A stretch of 27,393 nt of DNA from NCBI GenBank assembly GCA_905216195.1, contig CAJMSX010000049.1, positions 1-27,393 of the forward strand, given 5' to 3'. Under the pieces are notes generated by a model. It did not search any database. It saw only the letters and a program-made list of their open reading frames with translations, and was not told the DNA's origin. Source of the stretch: an uncultured bacterium. Lineage in GTDB: Bacteria > Bacteroidota > Bacteroidia > Bacteroidales > Marinifilaceae. Shown piece by piece: positions 6,276-14,433 of the stretch (within the stretch, counting starts at the first letter, position 1; every line of letters starts with the position of its first letter). Made by a program: the position numbers and the translations under genes.

Positions 6276-7661
6276 ATGAAAAAACGTTTTACTATCTTTT
6301 CCTTCCTGGTATTGACGTTGCTGGTGATTTCCCAAACGTTGTGGATACAGCAAGTGGCGAAACGGGATAAAAACCGTTTTAAGGAAGAATTGAAGGCATC
6401 GGTAAACGATATGGTCAAATATCAGATTACAAAACAAACTTTTGATTTATTTGAAATCAATCCTCAAAATCCCACTCTCGAATTAAGCTATATCCATCCC
6501 GATTCTATCCCGGCAAACGCCAAATTGTTCGGCCCTGTCGAAACCGTAGAATACGATAAAAACGCTTCTCTCTCCAAATTTATCGAGGCCGCCCTTACGG
6601 AAATGCTTTTTGAGAAAGGAGGATTGAACTTACGCTCGGTGGATACTCTTTTACACGTTAATTTTCCGCATATGGAGGAACTTTCAGCTTACTCGCTGGC
6701 CATACAAAAACAGGAAGTCACTACGGACTCTCTGTTTTTCGGTAAAAATATTTCCTATCCATTAAAAGATACCGCAAAAGGCATCACCATCATTCTTCCG
6801 TTAGGAACAAGCGGAACCTATCGTTTTGTTTCGCATTTTGTATTCGAACCTGCCCCGATTACCCGCCGGATGATAGCGCTCATATCGTTGTCAGGAGTAG
6901 CGGTAATCGCCGTAGCAATTATTCTGTTTATGTTACTGTTTCAATTACAACAGCAAATGTACAGGATGCAGTTGCACGAGAAACGGGTCAGAGGGATTGT
7001 ACACGATTTAAAATCTCCTTTATCCTACATTTACTCCATGCTGGGTCTATTTGAAATGCAAGAAAAAGACGAAACAAAGAAAAAACAACTGATTACCGGC
7101 AAAACTCGCATCAAACGGTTGGCGGACCATATCGGACGAATGCTGTCGGAAATAAAATTAAACGAAGACAAAAGAGCCTTTCTGCAACCGGAACCTTATG
7201 ATTTACAGCAGCGATGTACGGAAATAACGGACGACTTAAAAGTAATCTATCAAGAGAAAAAAATTACAGTCACTTTCATGATTCCTGCAGATGTTTCAAT
7301 TCTGTATGTGGATAAGTTTTATTTTGACTGTTGCTTTCGCAACCTCCTCGATAACGCTATAAAATATTCGGCAAAGGAAGCTGTTATCGCTATAACTGTC
7401 CTCAAAGAGAAAAAGCATATCCGGATAACCGTAAGGGATAAGGGAATCGGTATTCCGAAACGGGAACAACGCAGCGTATTCGCCCCCTTCTATCGTTCGA
7501 ACGAACATTCTTCCATCAAAGGTTATGGTATCGGATTGTCGTTTGTACGACAGATTATTCTCTCTCATGGAGGTAGTATTATTCTGGATAGTGAAGTAGG
7601 AAAAGGAAGTGTTTTCACCATCCGTCTCCCTCACCATAAACCAAAGAAAAACTTACTATGA
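6276..7661 (+). CDS. Membrane sensor histidine kinase
   Basis: A 461-residue two-component sensor. It has a first membrane segment at about residues 5-22, a periplasmic sensor of ~170 residues with no recognised fold, a second membrane segment (ISLSGVAVIAVAIILFMLLF, about 203-222), then the dimerisation domain with the phospho-accepting His243 in VHDLKSPLS. The ATPase domain has the N box (NLLDN, 356-360), G1 (DKGIGIP, from 388) and G2 (GYGIGLS, from 416). The start at 6276 was chosen because the N-terminus MKKRF leads directly into the membrane segment and because a -7 box lies at 6241. It overlaps the response regulator by ATGA. It resembles the RprX type of Bacteroides. Since it diverges from a peptide operon, sensing a peptide or envelope state is a reasonable guess, but the signal is unknown. 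Confidence 0.9.
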   Translation: MKKRFTIFSFLVLTLLVISQTLWIQQVAKRDKNRFKEELKASVNDMVKYQITKQTFDLFEINPQNPTLELSYIHPDSIPANAKLFGPVETVEYDKNASLSKFIEAALTEMLFEKGGLNLRSVDTLLHVNFPHMEELSAYSLAIQKQEVTTDSLFFGKNISYPLKDTAKGITIILPLGTSGTYRFVSHFVFEPAPITRRMIALISLSGVAVIAVAIILFMLLFQLQQQMYRMQLHEKRVRGIVHDLKSPLSYIYSMLGLFEMQEKDETKKKQLITGKTRIKRLADHIGRMLSEIKLNEDKRAFLQPEPYDLQQRCTEITDDLKVIYQEKKITVTFMIPADVSILYVDKFYFDCCFRNLLDNAIKYSAKEAVIAITVLKEKKHIRITVRDKGIGIPKREQRSVFAPFYRSNEHSSIKGYGIGLSFVRQIILSHGGSIILDSEVGKGSVFTIRLPHHKPKKNLL

Positions 7662-8335
7662 AAGCTCTGAAAGTTTTATTAGTAGACGACGATATTGATT
7701 TTGGTCATATCATTTGTACAGGACTCAGCTCCCTGGGATACGAAGTTCATTTCCAAAACTCGCTGATCGCCATTGAAGAAGTAATTGCCCGTTTTTCTCC
7801 GGCGATTATCGTATTGGATGTGGAAATCGGTAAGGAAAACGGAATCGAGAAAGCCAAGGAAATCATGCGGAAATTTCCGTCTATCCCGGTATTGTTCGTT
7901 TCTTCACATACCGACATATCCTACGTTACTGAAGGAATTGCCGCCGGAGGAGTAAATTATCTCCGGAAACCATTTGACGTGAGAGAATTGGACGCCTACC
8001 TGATCCGCTTTACTAAAAAACAATTCGTTTCGAATCAAATCGTTCTCGGCAATTATGTATTCGATACACAAACAAGTCAATTGTTCTATAATCAGACTTT
8101 CCTCAAACAGCTCAGTCCGTTGGAAAGAAACGCTTTGGTGTTGTTCTGGGAAAATGTGAATACTTCCGTTTCGTTAACCACTTTATCTCATTCGTTGTGG
8201 GGAAAAGATTTCTCAACAGACATCGAAGCCTGTATCTACAATGTGATCTCCAAATTGCGAAAACTATTCAACCAAGACAGCCGGGTGTCTATTCAAACCC
8301 TAAAAGGCGTAGGGTATCAATTGCGTGTATCGTAA
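7658..8335 (+). CDS. OmpR-family response regulator
   Basis: A 225-residue partner of the upstream kinase, sharing the ATGA overlap. The receiver domain (1-~120) has the acidic cluster DDD at 10-12, the phospho-acceptor Asp54 in IVLDVEIG, the switch Ser at 82-83 and Lys104 in LRKPF. The winged-helix DNA-binding domain (~128-225) ends with IQTLKGVGYQLRVS, the usual beta hairpin of the family. All key residues are present, so it should be functional. It is RprY-like in layout. Targets are not visible; the divergent peptide operon is a candidate. The gene ends convergently with the DUF4842-like lipoprotein. Confidence 0.92.
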   Translation: MKALKVLLVDDDIDFGHIICTGLSSLGYEVHFQNSLIAIEEVIARFSPAIIVLDVEIGKENGIEKAKEIMRKFPSIPVLFVSSHTDISYVTEGIAAGGVNYLRKPFDVRELDAYLIRFTKKQFVSNQIVLGNYVFDTQTSQLFYNQTFLKQLSPLERNALVLFWENVNTSVSLTTLSHSLWGKDFSTDIEACIYNVISKLRKLFNQDSRVSIQTLKGVGYQLRVS

Positions 8336-8382
8336 TAAAAACCCGCGGATCCGGAATAATTACGAATCTTCCGTAAAACAAA

Positions 8383-8402
8383 AGGGAGGCACCTACCTCC
8401 CT
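8383..8402 (-). terminator. Terminator between the convergent regulator and lipoprotein genes
   Basis: AGGGAGG and CCTCCCT form a 7-bp GC-rich stem with a 6-nt loop. On the minus strand it is followed by TTTGTTTTA, a good intrinsic terminator for the lipoprotein gene ending at 8449. In the plus direction the T-run is poor, but the stem may still serve the response regulator transcript. Confidence 0.65.
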
Positions 8403-8448
8403 CGTTACTTTCTAAGATAAAAGCGCCGGATATCGTTTCAAATTCCGC

Positions 8449-9435
8449 TTACCGATTGATATTGTACAAAGAATTCGGACAATATTTCAATCCTTTATGA
8501 TCAACCTCCCCTTCCCCGATAGCATCGAAATATCCTTCACGCGGCGTTCTGAAGTATTTTGTATCTCCCGTCTGAAGATAAGCCTCGAAATCATAAACCG
8601 AGTAAATACTCTCTCTTTCTTTAGGATAGAGGAACCAATCTAAACCGCAGGCACTTCCCTGACTATTCCGGAATTTATATTCTCCGTAAATATCGGTAAA
8701 AATCAAACCGTAAGGTATTCCTTTCTGATCCAGGCATTTTTTATTATTGGTAATGGCATACAATCGGATTCCGCCGTCCACTTCGATAAACCAATTGACA
8801 GCACACCGCAGATCCTGGCTCTGCTTGGCCAGATTTTTACTATATGCAAATTTAGAGAAGAAAACTTTATCTTCCACCGTATTGATAAAGCCCTCCCGAT
8901 TGCCGAATAATTCCTTCCGGCAATCTTCGGCCACGATGACCTCGTCCACACTGCTGATGTTCCCGTCCATTTTCTCAAACCCAAGCTTGATTTTCTTGGT
9001 CGAACCCAAAGCAACCGGGTGCACCGACACCGTATACGAAGTAGGGGTAATCATCCAATTTACGTGAATCACCAGATCGTTGTAATCGTAATCCCCGTTC
9101 TGGCTGTCTTCAAACACCACGGTTTGCCAGGTATTCAAGGAACCCTGGTAATAATTATTTTCATTCTTGATATTTTCAATGGTAATAGCATCCTCATAAG
9201 AAGCGCGGGTCAAAGAAGACCCCACCTGATTGGGAATGGATATCACGGTAGTTTGTGTACATACGGCAAGCGTATCTCCGTATAACTTTACAATAGAAGC
9301 ACAACCGGCGGGTACGACCACTTCCAGGTCCCGGTAAGGCGCCAGATTCTCCAGATCGACTCCCTTAAACAGATCCTCTTTGGAGCAACCGAAAACAAGG
9401 AAAACACTGAATAACAATACAATATACTTAAGCAT
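8449..9435 (-). CDS. LruC/DUF4842-like lipoprotein
   Basis: A 328-residue exported protein. The lipobox VFGC puts the lipidated Cys at 17. Residues ~107-124 contain FEDSQNGDYDYNDLVIH, the acidic FED-GDYDYNDLV motif of DUF4842/LruC-type Bacteroidetes surface proteins, which probably binds a divalent ion. The C-terminal part has KYFRTPREGYFDAIG, again like DUF4842. It is monocistronic, with its own promoter (9491-9521) and terminator (8383-8402). The role in the family is not established; surface structural or stress-related roles have been suggested. Family-level assignment is fairly sure, function is not. Confidence 0.75.
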   Translation of the reverse strand: MLKYIVLLFSVFLVFGCSKEDLFKGVDLENLAPYRDLEVVVPAGCASIVKLYGDTLAVCTQTTVISIPNQVGSSLTRASYEDAITIENIKNENNYYQGSLNTWQTVVFEDSQNGDYDYNDLVIHVNWMITPTSYTVSVHPVALGSTKKIKLGFEKMDGNISSVDEVIVAEDCRKELFGNREGFINTVEDKVFFSKFAYSKNLAKQSQDLRCAVNWFIEVDGGIRLYAITNNKKCLDQKGIPYGLIFTDIYGEYKFRNSQGSACGLDWFLYPKERESIYSVYDFEAYLQTGDTKYFRTPREGYFDAIGEGEVDHKGLKYCPNSLYNINR

Positions 9436-9490
9436 GTTTCTGTATTTTAAAAGGATAAAAACCTTCGGTATAAATATACAATATTTTACT

Positions 9491-9521
9491 CAAAGGTAAA
9501 GTAAAAATTCGTTCCGGCAAA
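9491..9521 (-). promoter_or_regulatory. Promoter of the LruC-like lipoprotein
   Basis: On the minus strand -33 TTTG (9521-9518), a 19-bp spacer, and -7 TACCTTTG (9498-9491). The 5' UTR would be about 50 nt. Confidence 0.6.
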
Positions 9522-9628
9522 AGCTTTATTAAAAAATTATAATTCCGGCCCTTCTTCTGTATATAATTCATTGAAGCCGGCCGGTAAAACAAAAATAGGT
9601 AGGAACAACGAGGTCTAGCAGGAAAAGA

Positions 9629-11278
9629 TCAGCATTTTTTTTCTTCAAACTTTTTCAGTAAACCTTCTATAATATCGGACCGTTCGTCTATGCCCAGTTT
9701 CTTTCTGATCCAGGTTTTATGCTTATGAATGGTATAAATACTTTGTTGCATCACAAAAGCGATTTCATCCGTCCTGAAACCGGCTCTCAACAGGCAACAT
9801 TCCTGAATCTCCCTTTCCTTCAGTTCCGGATAAGCGCCTACCAGCTTATTTACGAAATCATCATACAGATAATTCAGCGTAAAATACAACTCGGTCCAAT
9901 CCAACTGCGCCCGGTGATACTCTCCCATAATCTCGTCGTACATCTTCAGAAAAGATTTATTTTTATCGACCGGTAACCCTCCTATCAAAGCCAACTTTCG
10001 CGAAATCTCCAATTTATCGGACAACATTTTTCGGAATTTATCCTGACACCTATCCGTTTCGCTCCGGAGATTCTGCAGGACTTCAATAGTGGTACAGGCT
10101 TCATTGTATTTATTTTCTTTCTTCCGGGTCAAATATATTCCGTATAATACGATAAAAGCAATGAGAAGTCCTAATACGGCTATTCCCAGGGTCAGAATGG
10201 TTCGTTGCCGGGTCAGGAACATATTCCGGGCCATTAATTTTTTCCGGTTGTGCTGACTGATAATACGGTCTATTCTCTGGTCCGTTTCTTTATCTTGCAA
10301 ACTATCGGATAAGTGAAAATAGACTTTAAGGTCAGCATAAGCCAAGGGATACTTTCCCGCCTTTTCGTAGAGACGGGAGCGAATTTCATAATATTTCTGT
10401 AAAAGTTCCGGTTGTAAAAGCCGGCTCGGAGAAATTTTTTCCAAGCTTCCGAAAGCGGAAGCCAGCTGGTCTTTTTTCAAATAAACCGACGCCAATTCGA
10501 GATTGCAGGTAGTTTGATGTTCGTAAGTCGTATCATAAACCGATGCTCTTTCAAAATAAGCAATCGCATAAGCTTCATCGCCTACGGCTGCATACGAACG
10601 TCCGATATTGAATAATAAACGGGCTGTTTCTAAAGAATCGCCGGCATTTCTGGATTTATTCTCCGCTATCCGGTAATAATACATAGCCTCATTATACTGT
10701 TGTATATTCAAAAAGCAATTTCCGATTTTATAGGATAAATAGCTTTCCACCGGCAAATTCCGGTAATACCTTAAAGCCGTCTGATACGCTTCGATACCGG
10801 CCCTTTTATCATGGCTGGAAGAATACACTTCCCCCAAATAATAGTAAGTATTCAGCAAAAGAGAACTATCGGCTGTCATTTCTCCTTTTTCCTTCGCTTC
10901 CGACAAATAAACGGAAGCCTCCGGATAATTTCCTTCCGTCTGAGCGATTTTACCGGCATATAAATAAGCCCATCCGGATTTTTCCGTCATACCTCTTTTC
11001 TCAAAAAAACGAGCCGTTTTTAAAGCATTCTCAAGTCCTCCCATTTCTTTTTTCAACCGGTAGAGAGCTCCCGTTTTCAAGAACCGGTAATTATTCCGGT
11101 CATAGGCACTTAAACCGGGAATATATTGCACCGAATCCAAGATCCGGAGCGCTGAAGCGGGATCGGTTTTAATGTAGCGTTCCGCTTTTTCAATCTGTTT
11201 CTTATCCCGGATATGCGTACAGGATATCCCCAAAAAAGATAAAAGAAAAAGACAGATCATAAACTTAAAGGGCACCAT
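9629..11278 (-). CDS. TPR protein with membrane segment and LuxR-like C-terminus
   Basis: A 549-residue protein with this start (ATG 11276-11278; alternatives at 11293, 11299 and 11359). The chosen start gives a lipoprotein-like signal MVPFKFMICLFLLSFLGISC. Residues ~30-345 are helical TPR-type repeats (for example AYQTALRYYRNLP, YNEAMYYYRIAEN, AIAYFERASVY). A membrane segment follows at about 361-383 (ILTLGIAVLGLLIAFIVLYG), then a coiled-coil linker, then a C-terminal helix-turn-helix with LKEREIQECCLLRAGF and IHKHKTWIRKKLGI, similar to LuxR-type domains. The layout suggests a one-component regulator that senses something in the envelope through TPRs and binds DNA on the cytoplasmic side. 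Such proteins are common in Bacteroidetes, and targets are unknown. Confidence 0.8.
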   Translation of the reverse strand: MVPFKFMICLFLLSFLGISCTHIRDKKQIEKAERYIKTDPASALRILDSVQYIPGLSAYDRNNYRFLKTGALYRLKKEMGGLENALKTARFFEKRGMTEKSGWAYLYAGKIAQTEGNYPEASVYLSEAKEKGEMTADSSLLLNTYYYLGEVYSSSHDKRAGIEAYQTALRYYRNLPVESYLSYKIGNCFLNIQQYNEAMYYYRIAENKSRNAGDSLETARLLFNIGRSYAAVGDEAYAIAYFERASVYDTTYEHQTTCNLELASVYLKKDQLASAFGSLEKISPSRLLQPELLQKYYEIRSRLYEKAGKYPLAYADLKVYFHLSDSLQDKETDQRIDRIISQHNRKKLMARNMFLTRQRTILTLGIAVLGLLIAFIVLYGIYLTRKKENKYNEACTTIEVLQNLRSETDRCQDKFRKMLSDKLEISRKLALIGGLPVDKNKSFLKMYDEIMGEYHRAQLDWTELYFTLNYLYDDFVNKLVGAYPELKEREIQECCLLRAGFRTDEIAFVMQQSIYTIHKHKTWIRKKLGIDERSDIIEGLLKKFEEKKC

Positions 11279-11369
11279 TCGAGTCTCCGACATGAACATA
11301 TTAATTTTCACTATACCTTTCGACCGGATATTGCACCCCAACCCAGAAAAGATGCTCACAGACTTTCGG

Positions 11370-11401
11370 CAAAGGTAAAGAAAAAATTAAAACCTTCCAA
11401 C
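11370..11401 (-). promoter_or_regulatory. Promoter of the TPR regulator
   Basis: The -7 element TACCTTTG (minus strand, 11377-11370) is a full match. The -33 position 20 bp away reads GTTGG, a partial match to TTTG. A start site near 11363 leaves 60-85 nt before the ATGs at 11299-11278 and argues against the frame start at 11359. Confidence 0.45.
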
Positions 11402-11474
11402 CCAGATGGTTTTCTACAAAAGAGGGAGATCCGGATTCACCTTCCTGCTTGCGAAGATTTTTTCCGGGGTACCC

Positions 11475-14342
11475 TTACCTTCCGGAATCGCAGGGATGGG
11501 TAAACCAGAAACACGAGCCCTTCCCTTCTTCGGATTCCACTCCGATGCGTCCCCCCATTTGTTGCACGAGACTTTTACAAATGGATAAACCGAGACCGGT
11601 ACCTTGAACAAAATTATTCAATTTTACAAATCGTTTAAATACATCGTTCAGTTTGTCTTTAGGGATTCCGCAACCGGTATCCCGTACATAGAATTTAATT
11701 TCTTTTTCCCCCTCGGGACAATACCCTACCGCAATACTTCCGGAGGCAGTAAATTTCAGCGCATTATTGATAAAATTGGTAATCACCTGAATCAATCGGT
11801 TTTTATCGCTATACAATACTCCCTGCGGCAACCCCTTTTCAAATAAAATTTTTACCGCATCATTTTTCAATTTCATCCGGGAAGAGCGGACAATTTCAGC
11901 ACACAATTGATTTAAATCCACAGGCGACTTTACAAATTCGAAAGTTCCCGCTTCTATTTTCGAAAGATCCAGAATATCGGAAATCAATTGTAACAGCAAA
12001 TCGTTGTTTTCTTCCACAATCTTTCTGTATTCCCGGCGTTCTTCTCCGTTTTCGGTCTCCGCCAGTAAATTGGAAAAACCGACGATAGCGTTCAAAGGAG
12101 TACGGATTTCATGACTCATATTGGCCAGAAAAGCGGATTTTAAACGATCGCTGACCTCGGCTTTTTCTTTGGCTTCGATTAAACTTCTTTCGGTTTCCTT
12201 TAACTCCGTGATATCGAAATTTACACAGATCATTTCCAATTTTGCGGGATCGGTATTGAGGGTATTCCGCATCACGTTAATCCGGGTCCATTTTTCTCCT
12301 TCCGGCGTATATACCCGTAAATCCCGGCTGAAATTATTTATTTCTCCCGCTTTTACCCGCCGTATGCAATCCAGAATATACTCCCGGTCCTCCGCATGTA
12401 TATGGGTATAAATTCCGATAATCCGGGACAAAGGCGTCGTTTCTTTTTCTCCCAGATTATAAAACCATTGGGGAATCCCATACCCTTCCCGGCTATATAC
12501 ATCGAACTTACAGTATCCGATTTTCCCGAATTTACTAATCACCGAAAAAGAACGTTCGAATTCAGCAATCCGGCTATAAGCCTCATTAATTTCCGTATTA
12601 TCCAGATTGATAAACAAATAGTGGATCAGATTCCCCTGCGTATCGTATAACATACTCGAAGTGGTATAGATTTCCTTGTAACCCTCTCTATAGGTTGAAT
12701 AATACTTTTTCACTTCTTCAAAAGAGTAACGGATACGAAAAGAAACCTGTTCCTGCCGGGCTATTTTATCTTTGACATCTTGCGGAATATTCGGATTATC
12801 GAAAATATTTATCCCTAAAGCATCCTCCTTTTTTCTGACTCCGAATATCTCCATATCTTTATGATTCAGGTCGGCCAGATTGCCTTCCTTGTCGTAAAGT
12901 TCAATGCCCACAGGCAGGTTATCGTAGATATTCCTTAAAATTTTCTCACTCCGGTCCAGGGCCTGATGGGTATTAAAAGTTTCGGTCATATCCGAAAACA
13001 GACACACCACCTCGTCTTTTTGAGGAGAATACAAAATGGTATGACAATATTTTTGAAGCTTCTTAATCGTATAGGTTTTCTCCAGGTATTCGGCAGAATT
13101 CACAACCCGGCCCAGCTCTTCCAGATGATCCGAAATATCTATATTCAAATCGCTGGCTTTTTTCCCCAGATAATCTCCGCATGAATGCCCGGAAATTTTC
13201 TCAGAGGCATAATTCATGTCTACGAATACATAGTCATAGGGCACACCGTGAACATCGGAAAGTAATTTCAGGCGTATACAACCCAACGGCATATACCGGT
13301 ACAAATCCTGCAAATAGTTCCTTTCCTGCTGGGCTTCCTGCTCTGACCTTTGCAATTCCACACATATATTGATAACATTGGCCAGGGAAGAAAACCACTG
13401 GCAATCCTCTTTACTCCACTTATGGTATTCTTCCACAATGTCAATGCCCATATACCCCCATATCCCGTTCCGGGACGACAAAGGGACGACAATCATCGAT
13501 TTGATTTGCTGCAAATCCAGAAATTCTTTTTCTAAAGCCGCTTCCTCCGGCAATTCATTCAAATCGGACAGAACAATAGAATGCCCCGAAGCGATCTGCT
13601 CCGTCCACCAAGGGGTTTCCGATACCGGAAGCGCGGCTATCAAATCCTTCTCTTTTTCCACATCCTTATCCGCCACTTCATACGTACAGGTCTGGGTTTG
13701 CCTTTCCCAATCGTATTCAATAATATACGCCCGCCCCCCTTTGAACAATTTCAGTATATCCTGCAGAATCTTATTGATAATATCGGCGGAATCATTAGTC
13801 TGTAAAAAAGAAAGCAAGGTATGTGAAATACTGTTCAATTGATACAACAAATTGTTGATCCGTAAAAAAGAAGCCTGATCGGGCCGGGCTATCTCCGGAT
13901 CGGACACCAATTGTAAAGAACCGATATAGGTAATATAACCCTCCGGGTCCGTCTCCTGATACACAATTTTTGAACGGACCCATACCTGCCCGTCCCTGCA
14001 GACGATCGGGAAAGTCTGATCGTAAACATTCCGCTCCCGGATAGTGGCCATCTCCGTGTTTACCCGCATGCGGAAATCTTTCCGTATCATTTCGGGAAAA
14101 ACCTCAAAAGGCAGCGTGTTACTTTCCAGCCCCATCAGTTCCCGGACATAATCGGAAAACGTATAAAGCCTTCTTTTACAATCTGCTTTCCACCATCCTG
14201 TATTCAGATCCGTCAGCAAACGATTCAGCATTTCGTTTTCCTTCCTGACGGTCTCTTCCTCCGGCACCGGTCTTTTATCCTCCCTGCTCAGTACCGGAAT
14301 GCCGGACTTAAACTCCTGTTCCATATTCATTGCTGTTTCCAA
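11475..14342 (-). CDS. Soluble multi-PAS/GAF sensor histidine kinase
   Basis: A 955-residue cytoplasmic sensor kinase without membrane segments. In order: PAS (~40-145), GAF (~165-330), PAS-like (~340-455), PAS (~460-585), PAS with PAC (~600-715), dimerisation domain with His744 in NMSHEIRTPLNAIVGFSN, and ATPase domain with N box (FINNALKF, 857-864), G1 (DTGCGIP, 888) and G2 (GTGLGLS, 914). There is no receiver domain, so its partner regulator is elsewhere. The kinase core is strikingly similar to that of the next gene upstream, indicating tandem duplication, while the sensor parts differ. The first ATG was kept; ATGs at codons 5 and 7 are equally possible. A TATATTTG box at 14376-14383 may serve as its promoter. 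Confidence 0.88.
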   Translation of the reverse strand: METAMNMEQEFKSGIPVLSREDKRPVPEEETVRKENEMLNRLLTDLNTGWWKADCKRRLYTFSDYVRELMGLESNTLPFEVFPEMIRKDFRMRVNTEMATIRERNVYDQTFPIVCRDGQVWVRSKIVYQETDPEGYITYIGSLQLVSDPEIARPDQASFLRINNLLYQLNSISHTLLSFLQTNDSADIINKILQDILKLFKGGRAYIIEYDWERQTQTCTYEVADKDVEKEKDLIAALPVSETPWWTEQIASGHSIVLSDLNELPEEAALEKEFLDLQQIKSMIVVPLSSRNGIWGYMGIDIVEEYHKWSKEDCQWFSSLANVINICVELQRSEQEAQQERNYLQDLYRYMPLGCIRLKLLSDVHGVPYDYVFVDMNYASEKISGHSCGDYLGKKASDLNIDISDHLEELGRVVNSAEYLEKTYTIKKLQKYCHTILYSPQKDEVVCLFSDMTETFNTHQALDRSEKILRNIYDNLPVGIELYDKEGNLADLNHKDMEIFGVRKKEDALGINIFDNPNIPQDVKDKIARQEQVSFRIRYSFEEVKKYYSTYREGYKEIYTTSSMLYDTQGNLIHYLFINLDNTEINEAYSRIAEFERSFSVISKFGKIGYCKFDVYSREGYGIPQWFYNLGEKETTPLSRIIGIYTHIHAEDREYILDCIRRVKAGEINNFSRDLRVYTPEGEKWTRINVMRNTLNTDPAKLEMICVNFDITELKETERSLIEAKEKAEVSDRLKSAFLANMSHEIRTPLNAIVGFSNLLAETENGEERREYRKIVEENNDLLLQLISDILDLSKIEAGTFEFVKSPVDLNQLCAEIVRSSRMKLKNDAVKILFEKGLPQGVLYSDKNRLIQVITNFINNALKFTASGSIAVGYCPEGEKEIKFYVRDTGCGIPKDKLNDVFKRFVKLNNFVQGTGLGLSICKSLVQQMGGRIGVESEEGKGSCFWFTHPCDSGR

Positions 14343-14375
14343 CCTTTATAATACACAGTCACCTATTTATTACTC

Positions 14376-14383
14376 CAAATATA
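14376..14383 (-). promoter_or_regulatory. Possible -7 element of the first soluble kinase
   Basis: TATATTTG on the minus strand, 34 bp before the ATG at 14342. No TTTG is present 19-21 bp further upstream, so support is partial. It would allow expression separate from the upstream kinase gene. Confidence 0.35.
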
Positions 14384-14433
14384 TTTTATACACCTTGCTA
14401 TCCCCATCCTTTCCCATACGTAAAAACGTTTTT

